Source: Neotamlana sedimentorum
Lineage (GTDB): Bacteria; Bacteroidota; Bacteroidia; Flavobacteriales; Flavobacteriaceae
Assembly: GCF_000943565.1 (NCBI RefSeq)
Contig: NZ_JTDW01000005.1
Location: forward strand, 372,001-436,000
Direction of reading: 5' to 3'
DNA: 64,000 bases
Each line of letters starts with the position of its first letter. Within the stretch, counting starts at the first letter, position 1. The translations under genes and the position numbers were made by a program. Positions 1 to 7,358 of the stretch are shown here, piece after piece. The notes under the pieces are model-generated. The model made no database searches and was not told the DNA's origin. It saw only the letters and a list, made by a program, of their open reading frames with translations.

Positions 1-506
1 GTAACCGAAGCTATTAAACTATCAGTTACAAATCGCGCACAATTACAAGCATTTTTTATAAAAGCGGCATACCTAATAAAATGTTTATTTTGCATTTTGG
101 TAATATGTGTACGCGCTTTTAAATAATCAACTTTCGTACAAACTGATGCTACTAGTTTACCTTCGCCATGAGTTAATTTTGGTTTAGTAGCAAGAAATTT
201 TAAAATTTCATCTAAATTAATTATTTGGTTTTCTTGAATTTTTGCTTGAATAGGAAAATGTAATTCATTATCAGTATCTTTACCTCTAACCCGCCCTGTT
301 GGCTCTGGAGTTATATACCTACCAAAATCATGATACTCTAAAATTCCGGTTTCCTTATTTATTAAAACTAAGGCAGCGTGTCCTGCTCGCAAATAATCTT
401 TTTTACCAATACCAATAAATCTTAAAAAAGGAGAATACCACTCATCGGCAACCATAACAATAGTTTCAGGATAAGCTAAGGTTATAATAATTCCGGTATT
501 ATTCAT
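1..506 (-). CDS. DUF6695-like flavobacterial protein, C-terminus cut off by the window edge
   Basis: The frame starts at the ATG at 506-504 and stays open to base 1, giving about 168 residues with the 3' end missing. It begins MNNTGIIITLAYPET. I recall similar proteins as the conserved flavobacterial family DUF6695, function unknown. A His in GHAAL (His43) and a Cys in CNCARFV (Cys156) occur in the order and setting seen in permuted papain-like (NlpC/P60-type) hydrolases, so an amidase or thioesterase role is possible; this is inference. Its start overlaps the stop of the NRDE gene by 8 bases (ATGAATAA), suggesting co-transcription and translational coupling. Not in the supplied ORF set because it is truncated. 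Confidence 0.72.
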   Translation of the reverse strand, partial: MNNTGIIITLAYPETIVMVADEWYSPFLRFIGIGKKDYLRAGHAALVLINKETGILEYHDFGRYITPEPTGRVRGKDTDNELHFPIQAKIQENQIINLDEILKFLATKPKLTHGEGKLVASVCTKVDYLKARTHITKMQNKHFIRYAAFIKNACNCARFVTDSLIASV

Positions 507-1224
507 TTATAGGCTCAGGAAATTTAAACTGTTCTTTAGAAACAAATTTATTACGAACGTTTTCGTATCTCATTTCTACTATTGTTCCTGTTTTACAAAC
601 TTGAGTAATACTTGTGGTTTTTACAATACCACGATTCATTACCGTACCGTATTCGTTATTATCTTTGCCCGCGTATTTATGAAAATCAAGAATATTGTTT
701 ACTGAATTTTCATTAGTACTTACAAATTCTTTAAACCATTCTAATCTTTCAACTTTCATATCTGCTGTATATAAAGTTGTCGAAGACCAAATTTTAGGCT
801 CTAAAGGTAATTTTTCAAAGTATTTTTCTAAACCATCCCAAACAAACTGATAAAATTGTAAATCATCATTCCAATCTGCAATTACCAATGTAAATGGTTC
901 AATTCCTAAAAAATTGTAATCATTAAATATATTTATAATGTGCGGAGCAACCAATAACTCTTTAACCACTATACCTCTACTCTTTCTGTATATAGGTTGT
1001 CGTGTATGGAGTTTAAAACCACCATTAAGCAAACAAATTAGTCGATTGTTTTCACTAACACCTACCCAAGTACCTTCAGATAATTCATCCTTTGGATATA
1101 ACATTTTTTTTCCATTAAAATCGTAAAAACTTGGAGGCAAAGATATTCTACTAGGCGCCTCATCTCGGTTGGAAGTTAAAATAAAATCATTATTTCCTTT
1201 TGGAAATATAGAAACTGTACACAT
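499..1224 (-). CDS. NRDE/TANGO2 family protein
   Basis: A 241-residue protein starting Met-Cys-Thr, with the family's diagnostic Asn-Arg-Asp-Glu at residues 19-22. The family (TANGO2 in animals) has no settled bacterial function; roles in haem or lipid handling have been proposed for eukaryotic members. The Met-Cys start is compatible with an Ntn-hydrolase-type nucleophile once Met is removed, which is an inference from family resemblance. No signal peptide or membrane segment is visible, so it should be cytosolic. It is the first gene of a leftward pair with the DUF6695-like gene (8-base overlap) and has a TATATTTG element 36 bases upstream. Confidence 0.87.
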   Translation of the reverse strand: MCTVSIFPKGNNDFILTSNRDEAPSRISLPPSFYDFNGKKMLYPKDELSEGTWVGVSENNRLICLLNGGFKLHTRQPIYRKSRGIVVKELLVAPHIINIFNDYNFLGIEPFTLVIADWNDDLQFYQFVWDGLEKYFEKLPLEPKIWSSTTLYTADMKVERLEWFKEFVSTNENSVNNILDFHKYAGKDNNEYGTVMNRGIVKTTSITQVCKTGTIVEMRYENVRNKFVSKEQFKFPEPINE

Positions 1225-1260
1225 GTTACAAATAAACTTTTAAACAGGGTTAGCAGTTTA

Positions 1261-1268
1261 CAAATATA
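1261..1268 (-). promoter_or_regulatory. -7 element (TATATTTG) for the NRDE gene
   Basis: Read on the minus strand the bases are TATATTTG, a perfect match to the Bacteroidota -7 consensus TAnnTTTG, 36 bases upstream of the NRDE start. No -33 TTG is seen at the usual distance. Confidence 0.6.
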
Positions 1269-1327
1269 AACTAAATATTAACACATTTTTGGGGAAATAC
1301 AATCATCATTATTCATTTAAAAATTCG

Positions 1328-1335
1328 TAATTTTG
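1328..1335 (+). promoter_or_regulatory. -7 element (TAATTTTG) for pruA
   Basis: TAATTTTG matches TAnnTTTG and lies 42 bases upstream of the pruA ATG. A TTG at 1289-1291 is too distant for a standard -33 element. Confidence 0.5.
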
Positions 1336-1377
1336 TGGCTCAATTAATGAATTTTCAATAACAAAAAACAACAAATC

Positions 1378-3006
1378 ATGGGAAAAGGCTTTTTTAACGT
1401 ACCTATTGCCGTAAACGAACCTGTAAAATCTTATGCCCCTGGAACACCAGAACGCACAGAAGTACTTACTGCATACAAGGACATGTTTAATAGCAAAATT
1501 GATGTACCACTATATATTAATGGTGAAAATATCGAAACAGGTAACACTAAAGAAATGTCGCCTCCCCATGACCATAAACATATTGTAGGAACGTTTCATT
1601 TAGCAGAAAAAAGTCATGTTGAAAACGCCATCTCTACAGCTTTAGAAGCTAGAAAAACGTGGAGTTTAATGCCTTGGGAACAACGCGCTGGTATATTTTT
1701 AAAAGCTGCCGAGTTAATTGCCGGTCCTTACCGTGCAAAAATTAATGCTGCAACTATGATTGCTCAGTCTAAAACCATTCACCAAGCCGAAATTGATGCA
1801 GCTTGCGAGTTTATAGACTTTTTACGTTTTAACGTACAGTTTATGACTGATATTTACATGGAGCAACCAGAAAGCACAAGCGATGCCTGGAACCGTATTG
1901 AATACAGACCATTAGAAGGTTTCACTTATGCTGTTACACCATTTAATTTTACTGCAATTGCAGGAAATTTACCAGCATGTATGGCATTAATGGGTAATGT
2001 TGTTGTTTGGAAACCAAGCGATAGCCAAGTATATTCAGCTAAAGTTATAATGGATGTATTTAAAGAAGCTGGTGTACCTGCCGGTGTAATTAACGTGGTA
2101 TTTGGAGATCCAGCAATGATTACCGAAACTGTACTTGCAAGTCCAGATTTTTCAGGTTTACATTTTACAGGTTCTACCTTTATTTTCAAAGAGTTGTGGA
2201 AACAAATTGGTAACAACATTCACAACTACAAAACTTACCCACGAATTGTTGGTGAAACTGGTGGTAAAGATTTTATTGTAGCACATAAATCGGCTAATGC
2301 AAAACAAGTGGCAACAGCTATTTCACGTGGTGCTTTTGAGTTTCAAGGGCAAAAATGTAGTGCAGCTTCTAGAGCTTACATACCAAAAAGCATTTGGGCA
2401 GATGTTAAGAATTTTGTTTTAGAAGATATTGCTTCTTTTAAAATGGGGTCTCCAGAAGATATGAGCAACTTTATTACTGCTGTAATTCACGAAGGTTCTT
2501 TCGATAAATTAGCAAAATATATTGATGGTGCTAAAAACGATACCGATGCCGAAATTATAGCTGGTGGAAATTACGATAAAAGCAAAGGGTATTTTATAGA
2601 ACCTACGGTAATAGTAACAACAAACCCAAAATACACAACCATGTGTACCGAACTTTTTGGACCTGTAATTACTATTTATGTTTATGAAGATGACGCTTAC
2701 GCGGAAACTTTAAAATTAGTAGATGAAACTAGCGAGTATGCCTTAACCGGTGCCATTTTATCAACCGATAGATATGCAATTACACAAGCTACTGAAGCTT
2801 TACAAAACAGTGCAGGTAACTTTTACATAAACGATAAACCTACCGGAGCCGTTGTTGGTCAACAGCCATTTGGTGGTGCTAGAGCTTCTGGAACAAATGA
2901 TAAAGCAGGTAGCGCACAAAACTTATTACGTTGGGTGTCTCCAAGAATGATTAAAGAAACATTTGTAACACCAACCGATTATCGTTACCCGTTTTTAGGC
3001 GAATAA
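1378..3006 (+). CDS. pruA: L-glutamate gamma-semialdehyde dehydrogenase (delta-1-pyrroline-5-carboxylate dehydrogenase)
   Basis: A 542-residue aldehyde dehydrogenase matching the P5C dehydrogenase subfamily in length and in its N-terminal extension. It oxidises glutamate semialdehyde to glutamate with NAD+, the second step of proline catabolism. The catalytic cysteine is Cys327 in GQKCSAASRAY and the general-base glutamate is Glu293 in GETGGKD; the cofactor-loop phenylalanine motif TPFNFTAIAG is also present. It is a stand-alone enzyme without a proline dehydrogenase domain, and no putA-type gene is next to it here. It is transcribed alone, with a -7 element upstream and an intrinsic terminator 30 bases after the stop. 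Confidence 0.95.
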   Translation: MGKGFFNVPIAVNEPVKSYAPGTPERTEVLTAYKDMFNSKIDVPLYINGENIETGNTKEMSPPHDHKHIVGTFHLAEKSHVENAISTALEARKTWSLMPWEQRAGIFLKAAELIAGPYRAKINAATMIAQSKTIHQAEIDAACEFIDFLRFNVQFMTDIYMEQPESTSDAWNRIEYRPLEGFTYAVTPFNFTAIAGNLPACMALMGNVVVWKPSDSQVYSAKVIMDVFKEAGVPAGVINVVFGDPAMITETVLASPDFSGLHFTGSTFIFKELWKQIGNNIHNYKTYPRIVGETGGKDFIVAHKSANAKQVATAISRGAFEFQGQKCSAASRAYIPKSIWADVKNFVLEDIASFKMGSPEDMSNFITAVIHEGSFDKLAKYIDGAKNDTDAEIIAGGNYDKSKGYFIEPTVIVTTNPKYTTMCTELFGPVITIYVYEDDAYAETLKLVDETSEYALTGAILSTDRYAITQATEALQNSAGNFYINDKPTGAVVGQQPFGGARASGTNDKAGSAQNLLRWVSPRMIKETFVTPTDYRYPFLGE

Positions 3007-3036
3007 TTAATTACAATTATATCATATATATCAAAA

Positions 3037-3064
3037 AGTCATCTTTATTAGATGGCTTTTTTGT
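3037..3064 (+). terminator. Intrinsic terminator of pruA
   Basis: An 8-bp stem (AGTCATCT with AGATGGCT, one G-U pair), 5-base loop and a run of T beginning inside the stem, 30 bases after the pruA stop. Confidence 0.85.
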
Positions 3065-3121
3065 TTTAATTCTTTTACATAACCTAAAAAATATTTAAAA
3101 ACAAATTGACTTTCTTTACCG

Positions 3122-3129
3122 TATCTTTG
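3122..3129 (+). promoter_or_regulatory. -7 element (TATCTTTG) for the DEAD-box helicase
   Basis: TATCTTTG matches TAnnTTTG. Only 14 bases separate it from the ATG at 3144, so the 5' leader would be very short. A TTG at 3106-3108 lies closer than the usual 17-23 bases. Confidence 0.55.
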
Positions 3130-3143
3130 CCTAAAATTCTTGT

Positions 3144-4385
3144 ATGTCATTTTCAAATTTTAAGTTAAACAAACCTATTTTAAAAGCTATTGATGAAGCG
3201 GGTTACCTTGCTCCTACATTGGTTCAAGAAAAAACAATTCCTTCTGTTTTAAACAATAAAGATGTTATTGTTTCTGCACAAACAGGCACAGGTAAAACAG
3301 CTGCTTTTGCTTTACCTATTCTTCAAAAGTTTTTCGATTATCAAGATGCACCTAAAAAAGGCAAAAAAGTTAAAGCTTTAATTGTTAGTCCAACTCGAGA
3401 ATTGGCCTCTCAAATTCAAGATAACTTTAAAACCTTAGGAAAATATACCAACTTAAGATCTGCTGTAATTTTTGGAGGTACTTCTATAGAACCTCAAAAG
3501 GATATTTTAAATAAAGGTGTCGATATTTTAATTGCAACACCAGGTCGCCTACTAGATTTACACAAACAAGATTTACTAAATTTAGACTATGTTGAAATTT
3601 TAGTTTTAGATGAAGCCGACTTAATGTTAGATATGGGCTTTATTGATGATGTTAAAAAAATTGAACGCCTTTGTACAAAAGAAAAGCAAATTTTATTATT
3701 TTCTGCAACCATACCTGCAAAAGTTGAGCAACTTGCCAACACCATTTTAAATACTCCAGAACGTATTGAAGTTGCTACAAATTCTTCAACTTCAAAAAAT
3801 ATTAATCAAATTTTATATTACGTACCTAAACGTAATAAAATGGAATTGTGTTTACACTTACTACGAAACACTATTAAAGGTAGTATTATAATTTTTAGAC
3901 GAACCAAATTTGGAGTAAACAAGCTGGAACAAACATTAACTAAAAACGGTTATAAAGTTGATAGTATTCATGGCGATAAAACACAAAATTTACGACAAGA
4001 TGCTTTAAATAAATTTAAAAATGGTTACGTTAATATTCTTATTGCTACAGATGTTGCGGCACGTGGAATAGATATAAATGAATTAGATGCCGTTATAAAT
4101 TTCGATTTACCTAACGTACCAGAAACCTATGTGCATCGCATTGGTAGAACTGCTCGCGCTGGTAAAACCGGAACGGCTTATTCACTATGTTCTGCAGATG
4201 AAAAGAGTTACATTAAAACTATTCAACAACTTATTCAATTAGAAATTCCTATTGAAGATGAACATCCATATCCATTAGACCCTAAAGCTAAACCTGTTGT
4301 TCATAAATCTAAAAAAACAGGTAGTAAACATAAAAAAGGACGAAAAAGTACGGCTTCAAAAAAGAAGAAAAAGCGCTGGTATTAA
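3144..4385 (+). CDS. DEAD-box ATP-dependent RNA helicase (RhlE-like)
   Basis: A 413-residue helicase with all hallmark motifs: Walker A AQTGTGKT (residues 45-52), PTRELA, TPGR, Walker B DEAD (156-159), SAT, and in the second RecA domain ATDVAARGID and HRIGRTARA. After residue 370 the tail becomes strongly basic (many Lys, ending KKKKKRWY), which in this family usually helps RNA binding. The likely role is remodelling of rRNA or mRNA structure in the cytoplasm, as for RhlE/CshA-type proteins. The exact subfamily cannot be fixed from motifs alone. Its stop lies 3 bases from the convergent dipeptidase gene, with no terminator between. Confidence 0.93.
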   Translation: MSFSNFKLNKPILKAIDEAGYLAPTLVQEKTIPSVLNNKDVIVSAQTGTGKTAAFALPILQKFFDYQDAPKKGKKVKALIVSPTRELASQIQDNFKTLGKYTNLRSAVIFGGTSIEPQKDILNKGVDILIATPGRLLDLHKQDLLNLDYVEILVLDEADLMLDMGFIDDVKKIERLCTKEKQILLFSATIPAKVEQLANTILNTPERIEVATNSSTSKNINQILYYVPKRNKMELCLHLLRNTIKGSIIIFRRTKFGVNKLEQTLTKNGYKVDSIHGDKTQNLRQDALNKFKNGYVNILIATDVAARGIDINELDAVINFDLPNVPETYVHRIGRTARAGKTGTAYSLCSADEKSYIKTIQQLIQLEIPIEDEHPYPLDPKAKPVVHKSKKTGSKHKKGRKSTASKKKKKRWY

Positions 4386-4388
4386 ACT

Positions 4389-5054
4389 TTACTTTATAGG
4401 GAAATTAAAATAGGTTTTAGGAAAAGGCTCACCGCGTAAAGTAAAATGCCACCATTCTTTAGAGTAACTTCTAAATCCGTGCTTTTGCATAACACGCTGA
4501 AGCAATATTCTATTATCATGCTGCTTTTTGGTTATTTTGCCATACGTAACCCACGATTGTTGTCCAAAAAAATCAAATGGACTTCCCATATCTATTGGCC
4601 TTCCCGTATCGGCATCAATTATAGTTAAATCGACAGTACTACCCCGACTATGTCCCGATTTTGAAGCAATATAACCGTTTTTAAACAAGTTTTTTTTCTT
4701 TTCCTTCGGATAAAAAATCGATTTATTTATAGTATCATCTAATGCTTTAGCCCATTTAACAAAATGATTAACGGCTTGCTGCGGTCGGTAACCGTCATAA
4801 ACTTTTAAACATAAGTTTTGTTGTTGAAGTTCTTCTTGCACCAATTTTAAAGCTTCTGCTGCTTGTTTAGTTAAAATTAATTGGTTTGCAAAATACCCTT
4901 CAACGTGTTTACCTAAAAAATTGTTGGTAGTGTTATACCTTAATTCAACATCTAAATCTGGTATAACATCTTTTACGTAAACAAATCCATTAGGTAACTG
5001 TCCAAAGGATAATAAACCAATTAAACAGATTAAAACAAGTAATAAATTCTTCAT
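4389..5054 (-). CDS. D-alanyl-D-alanine dipeptidase, VanX/DdpX type (peptidase M15D)
   Basis: A 221-residue protein with an N-terminal signal peptide (residues 1-19, ending SFGQ), so probably periplasmic. The M15D zinc site is complete: His135 and Asp142 in SGHSRGSTVD and His203 in EWWHF, with catalytic Glu200. Such enzymes cut D-Ala-D-Ala and in Gram-negative bacteria recycle cell-wall dipeptides; in enterococci VanX acts in vancomycin resistance. No vanH, vanA or regulator genes are nearby, so a housekeeping peptidoglycan role is more likely. It is transcribed alone and convergently with the helicase. Confidence 0.9.
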   Translation of the reverse strand: MKNLLLVLICLIGLLSFGQLPNGFVYVKDVIPDLDVELRYNTTNNFLGKHVEGYFANQLILTKQAAEALKLVQEELQQQNLCLKVYDGYRPQQAVNHFVKWAKALDDTINKSIFYPKEKKKNLFKNGYIASKSGHSRGSTVDLTIIDADTGRPIDMGSPFDFFGQQSWVTYGKITKKQHDNRILLQRVMQKHGFRSYSKEWWHFTLRGEPFPKTYFNFPIK

Positions 5055-5130
5055 AATTATGCTAATTTAGAAAATATATTAAGGCATACTCAATAAACCT
5101 ATTATTATACTTGATTTTATTGCATAAAAA

Positions 5131-5157
5131 AACCGAGTTCCCTCAAACTCGGTTTTC
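5131..5157. terminator. Bidirectional intrinsic terminator
   Basis: A 9-bp perfect stem (AACCGAGTT with AACTCGGTT) with T runs on both sides when read on the respective strand; the minus-strand T run is the longer. It could end a leftward small RNA from about 5268, or rightward read-through from the helicase gene. Confidence 0.8.
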
Positions 5158-5163
5158 TCTCAA

Positions 5164-5195
5164 TTTGCTTTAATTTTTTATGTAGGTTAGATTTG
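5164..5195 (+). promoter_or_regulatory. Candidate promoter: TTTG, 20-bp spacer, TAGATTTG
   Basis: TTTG at 5164-5167 and TAGATTTG at 5188-5195 are separated by 20 bases, the canonical Bacteroidota -33/-7 arrangement. No protein start follows, so it points to an RNA gene beginning near 5201. Confidence 0.6.
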
Positions 5196-5274
5196 GGGAA
5201 ACCGCATCAACAACATAATGCAAATATTAATTAATTAATCCATTGAACTAAAAAGTGTGTTATTTAGTACACTT

Positions 5275-5282
5275 CAAATATA
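5275..5282 (-). promoter_or_regulatory. Leftward -7 element (TATATTTG) with no gene behind it
   Basis: Minus-strand TATATTTG. A transcript from here would run about 140 nt to the strong minus-strand terminator at 5131-5157. It contains one tiny frame, MLLMRFPQI. No -33 element; the tandem repeats lie where an activator could bind. Confidence 0.4.
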
Positions 5283-5300
5283 AAACTCTTAAAAACATAA

Positions 5301-5330
5301 AAACGACTAAAAGCGACTAAAATCGATGAA
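5301..5330. repeat. Three degenerate 10-bp tandem repeats
   Basis: The units are AAACGACTAA, AAGCGACTAA and AATCGATGAA, one helical turn each. An inverted copy of the first unit, TTAGTCGTTT, is at 5393-5402. The spacing suits a protein binding one face of the DNA. Confidence 0.6.
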
Positions 5331-5350
5331 ACGCGTATTTTTTTAACATT

Positions 5351-5382
5351 TTTCGTCGATAAAATGTATTTTATCGACGAAA
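5351..5382. repeat. Perfect 15-bp inverted repeat with 2-base centre
   Basis: Arm TTTCGTCGATAAAAT at 5351-5365 and its exact reverse complement at 5368-5382, separated by GT. No T run follows on either strand, so it is not a standard terminator. It is either an operator-like site or the core hairpin of an RNA. Confidence 0.75.
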
Positions 5383-5430
5383 TGCACAGTTGTTAGTCGT
5401 TTGGATGCGCTCTAACTAAATTTAATGTAT

Positions 5431-5456
5431 AAAAAAACACCTCGAAATCGAGGTGT
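5431..5456 (-). terminator. Intrinsic terminator, strong on the minus strand
   Basis: An 8-bp stem (ACACCTCG/CGAGGTGT) with a 4-base loop, followed on the minus strand by seven T. On the plus strand the T run is interrupted. Confidence 0.7.
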
Positions 5457-5699
5457 CTTTCTCTAACTAACTAACCAAAAATATGATTTACTTTCTCTAA
5501 GTTTAAAGTAACCACTCAATAAACTTTTAATAGGAACGTAATTACTATCTGTATAACAATACTTGTGCCAAACTTTAATTTATAAGATTATATCTCTAAT
5601 TATTAATAAAAAGTTTTAGCCACACTTATTTTATTTAATATCCTACTAGCTTAATAATTTAAATTATAAGATATTTGCTCACCTTAAAATTATAGAGAT

Positions 5700-6401
5700 A
5701 TGAAAAAAATAACAATAACGCTTGTTACTTTAATAACACTAATTTCTTGTGGAAAAACAGAAAAGGATTTAACAGTAAATGGAACTATAAAAGGTCTAAA
5801 AAAAGGGACGGTTTATCTTAAAAAAATAGAAGATACACTATTAATTACTGTAGATAGTTTAGTAATAAACGGCGACTCCAATTTTAGTTTACAAAGTGAC
5901 CTAGAATCTCCCGAAATTTTCTTCTTAGATTTAGATAAACATAGTGCAGAACAAGATCGAATTAAATTTTTTGCAGATAAAGGTGTTACAGAAATTAATA
6001 CTAGTCTTAAAAATTTTGTTTTCGATGCCAAAATTAAAGGCTCTAAGCAACAAGAGATTTATGAAGAATATTTATTAATGATTTCTAAAGTTAACAATAA
6101 ACGATTAGAGCTAATTAAAGAAAAATTTGAGGCACAACGCGCTGGAGACTCTATTGCTTTAGACTCTTTAGTTAATCTTGATAATGGCTTATTAAGAAGA
6201 CGTTATTTATATACAGTTAATTTCGCCTTAAACCACAAAGACAGTGAGGTTGCTCCATATTTAGCGCTTTCTGAAATTTATAACGCGCAACTCAAATTTT
6301 TAGATACCATTAACCAAACGCTTACGCCAGATATTAAAAACTCTAAATACGGTAAAGAGCTAGAAGCTTTTATTAAAATTATAAAAGAAACCGAAAAATA
6401 A
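5700..6401 (+). CDS. DUF4369-type lipoprotein
   Basis: A 233-residue protein with a lipoprotein signal peptide; the lipobox LISC puts the lipidated cysteine at residue 17. Residues 24-115 fit DUF4369, a beta-rich domain common in Bacteroidota and often fused to thioredoxin-like AhpC/TSA domains. Here no CxxC or thioredoxin fold follows, only a helical C-terminal half (residues 120-233), as in stand-alone members. Function unknown; the location should be the periplasmic face of a membrane. It is transcribed alone and ends in a clear terminator. Confidence 0.78.
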   Translation: MKKITITLVTLITLISCGKTEKDLTVNGTIKGLKKGTVYLKKIEDTLLITVDSLVINGDSNFSLQSDLESPEIFFLDLDKHSAEQDRIKFFADKGVTEINTSLKNFVFDAKIKGSKQQEIYEEYLLMISKVNNKRLELIKEKFEAQRAGDSIALDSLVNLDNGLLRRRYLYTVNFALNHKDSEVAPYLALSEIYNAQLKFLDTINQTLTPDIKNSKYGKELEAFIKIIKETEK

Positions 6402-6425
6402 AACACAACCGTTTTAAAATGCAAA

Positions 6426-6456
6426 AAACCTTTCAAAATCATTTGAAAGGTTTTTG
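6426..6456 (+). terminator. Intrinsic terminator of the DUF4369 lipoprotein gene
   Basis: A 12-bp perfect stem (AAACCTTTCAAA with TTTGAAAGGTTT), 4-base loop and T run. Confidence 0.88.
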
Positions 6457-6464
6457 TTTTTTAG

Positions 6465-6538
6465 AGCCGATGGAGGGACTCGAACCCACGACCTGCTGAT
6501 TACAAATCAGCTGCTCTAGCCAGCTGAGCTACATCGGC
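6465..6538 (-). tRNA. tRNA-Thr (anticodon TGT)
   Basis: A 74-nt cloverleaf on the minus strand with acceptor stem GCCGATG/CATCGGC, T loop TTCGAGT and anticodon loop TTTGTAA, anticodon TGT, reading ACA. No CCA is encoded. It is identical to the copy at 23333-23406. It is a single-gene transcript with its own canonical promoter. Confidence 0.96.
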
Positions 6539-6551
6539 GTAATTGCGGGTG

Positions 6552-6581
6552 CAAATATAATCGCAAAAATTAAATTTGCAA
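6552..6581 (-). promoter_or_regulatory. Promoter of the stand-alone tRNA-Thr: TTG, 19-bp spacer, TATATTTG
   Basis: Minus strand TTG (6581-6579) and TATATTTG (6559-6552), separated by 19 bases, a canonical Bacteroidota promoter. The tRNA 5' end is 13 bases downstream. Confidence 0.75.
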
Positions 6582-6597
6582 GCACTTTCTAAAAAAA

Positions 6598-6867
6598 TTA
6601 ACTTAATTTATTAATCTTTTCTATTAACGCCTTCCCTTTTTCTTCCAGTTCAAGGTTAATTGCCTTAAAATGAGCCTTTGGCCTTTCTACATCTTTTGCA
6701 TTTACTTTTGCTATTAAAACATCAAACGTTTCAATAGCTTCATCAATTATTGCTTCGCTTTCTTTTGTATCCTTATCTGTATTTTCCATTTCCCATACGT
6801 AAACAGCTTCAATAATATCCCCTAAAACATAATTTATGTCTTTTTTTAAATCTCTAACATTTGCCAT
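6598..6867 (-). CDS. Conserved hypothetical small acidic protein
   Basis: An 89-residue, highly charged protein (MANVRDLKKDINYVLGD...) predicted to be mostly helical, without signal peptide, membrane segment or cysteine. The family is not one I can name; coding is supported by a clean frame, an ordinary composition and a bracket of short AT-rich spacers. It stands alone between tRNA-Thr and queD, 80 bases after the queD stop, so it may share the leftward transcript. A small helical adaptor or dimer is as far as the sequence goes. Confidence 0.72.
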   Translation of the reverse strand: MANVRDLKKDINYVLGDIIEAVYVWEMENTDKDTKESEAIIDEAIETFDVLIAKVNAKDVERPKAHFKAINLELEEKGKALIEKINKLS

Positions 6868-6947
6868 AATATAAATTTTAATTTAATGCAAAATTACATT
6901 TAAAATAAATATAAAACTCTTTTTATTTTTACAACTTATAAAGTTTT

Positions 6948-7358
6948 TTATTTACCACTATAGGTAACGAAATTTCGTGGAGTTTCGTACAGTGTTATTT
7001 GTAAATCTAGATGCTTTGATAGTTTTGGTTTTAAAATGTTGTATATAACAACAGCAATATTTTCGGCTGTTGGGTTTAGTGTTTTAAAGACTTCAACCTC
7101 TAAATTTAAATTTTTATGATCGAAAGTTTGCTCAATTTCTTCATAAATTAAATCTTTTAAAACCTTCATATCTATAACAAAACCTGTTTCTTTATCTATC
7201 TCTCCTGTTACACTTACAATTAACTCGTAATTATGTCCATGAAAGTTAGGGTTACTACACTTACCAAAAACAGCTTTATTTTTATCGTCGCTCCAAGTTG
7301 CTCGATAAAGTCTGTGAGCAGCATTAAAATGGGCTTTTCTGCTTACTGTGGCTTTCAT
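6948..7358 (-). CDS. queD: 6-carboxytetrahydropterin synthase QueD / PTPS family
   Basis: A 136-residue 6-pyruvoyltetrahydropterin synthase homologue. The zinc ligands are His15 (NAAHRL), His40 and His42 (NFHGHNYE), and the catalytic cysteine is Cys34 (GKCSN). These fit QueD, which converts dihydroneopterin triphosphate to 6-carboxytetrahydropterin for queuosine synthesis; a biopterin-type PTPS role cannot be excluded from sequence alone. Its ATG overlaps the idi TGA by 4 bases (ATGA), so it is the second gene of a leftward pair and probably translationally coupled, though the two pathways are unrelated. Confidence 0.9.
   Translation of the reverse strand: MKATVSRKAHFNAAHRLYRATWSDDKNKAVFGKCSNPNFHGHNYELIVSVTGEIDKETGFVIDMKVLKDLIYEEIEQTFDHKNLNLEVEVFKTLNPTAENIAVVIYNILKPKLSKHLDLQITLYETPRNFVTYSGK

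Larger units (their letters stand above)
5201..5462 (+). ncRNA. Candidate structured small RNA of about 260 nt
   Basis: The segment between the canonical promoter at 5164-5195 and the hairpin at 5437-5456 could be one RNA. It would fold a small AAGTGT/ACACTT hairpin (5254-5275), an outer 10-bp stem (5301-5310 with 5393-5402) that encloses a perfect 15-bp hairpin (5351-5382), and a terminator stem ACACCTCG/CGAGGTGT. The segment 5322-5331 could instead pair with 5351-5360, giving two exclusive folds. The T run after the last hairpin is weak on this strand (CTTTCTCT) and strong on the opposite strand, so direction is uncertain. No known RNA family is recognised. Confidence 0.4.
5055..5699. other. 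645-bp intergenic region rich in structured elements
   Basis: No convincing protein gene in any frame. From left to right it holds a terminator hairpin (5131-5157), a canonical rightward promoter (5164-5195), a leftward TATATTTG element (5275-5282), a small hairpin (5254-5275), three 10-bp tandem repeats (5301-5330), a perfect 15-bp inverted repeat (5351-5382) and a second terminator hairpin (5431-5456). The right part, 5460-5699, is plain AT-rich sequence with tandem CTAA near 5463-5474, and ends at the lipoprotein start. One or two small RNAs are the simplest explanation. Confidence 0.6.

Noticed and set aside
4389-5054. Vancomycin resistance gene
   Set aside because: The protein is VanX-like, but vanH, vanA and vanRS are absent and the species is Gram-negative; peptidoglycan recycling is a better reading.
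5351-5382. dif or parS site
   Set aside because: The palindrome does not match the dif pattern with its TTATGTTAA-like right arm, nor the parS core; and XerC is 18 kb away without being evidence for dif here.
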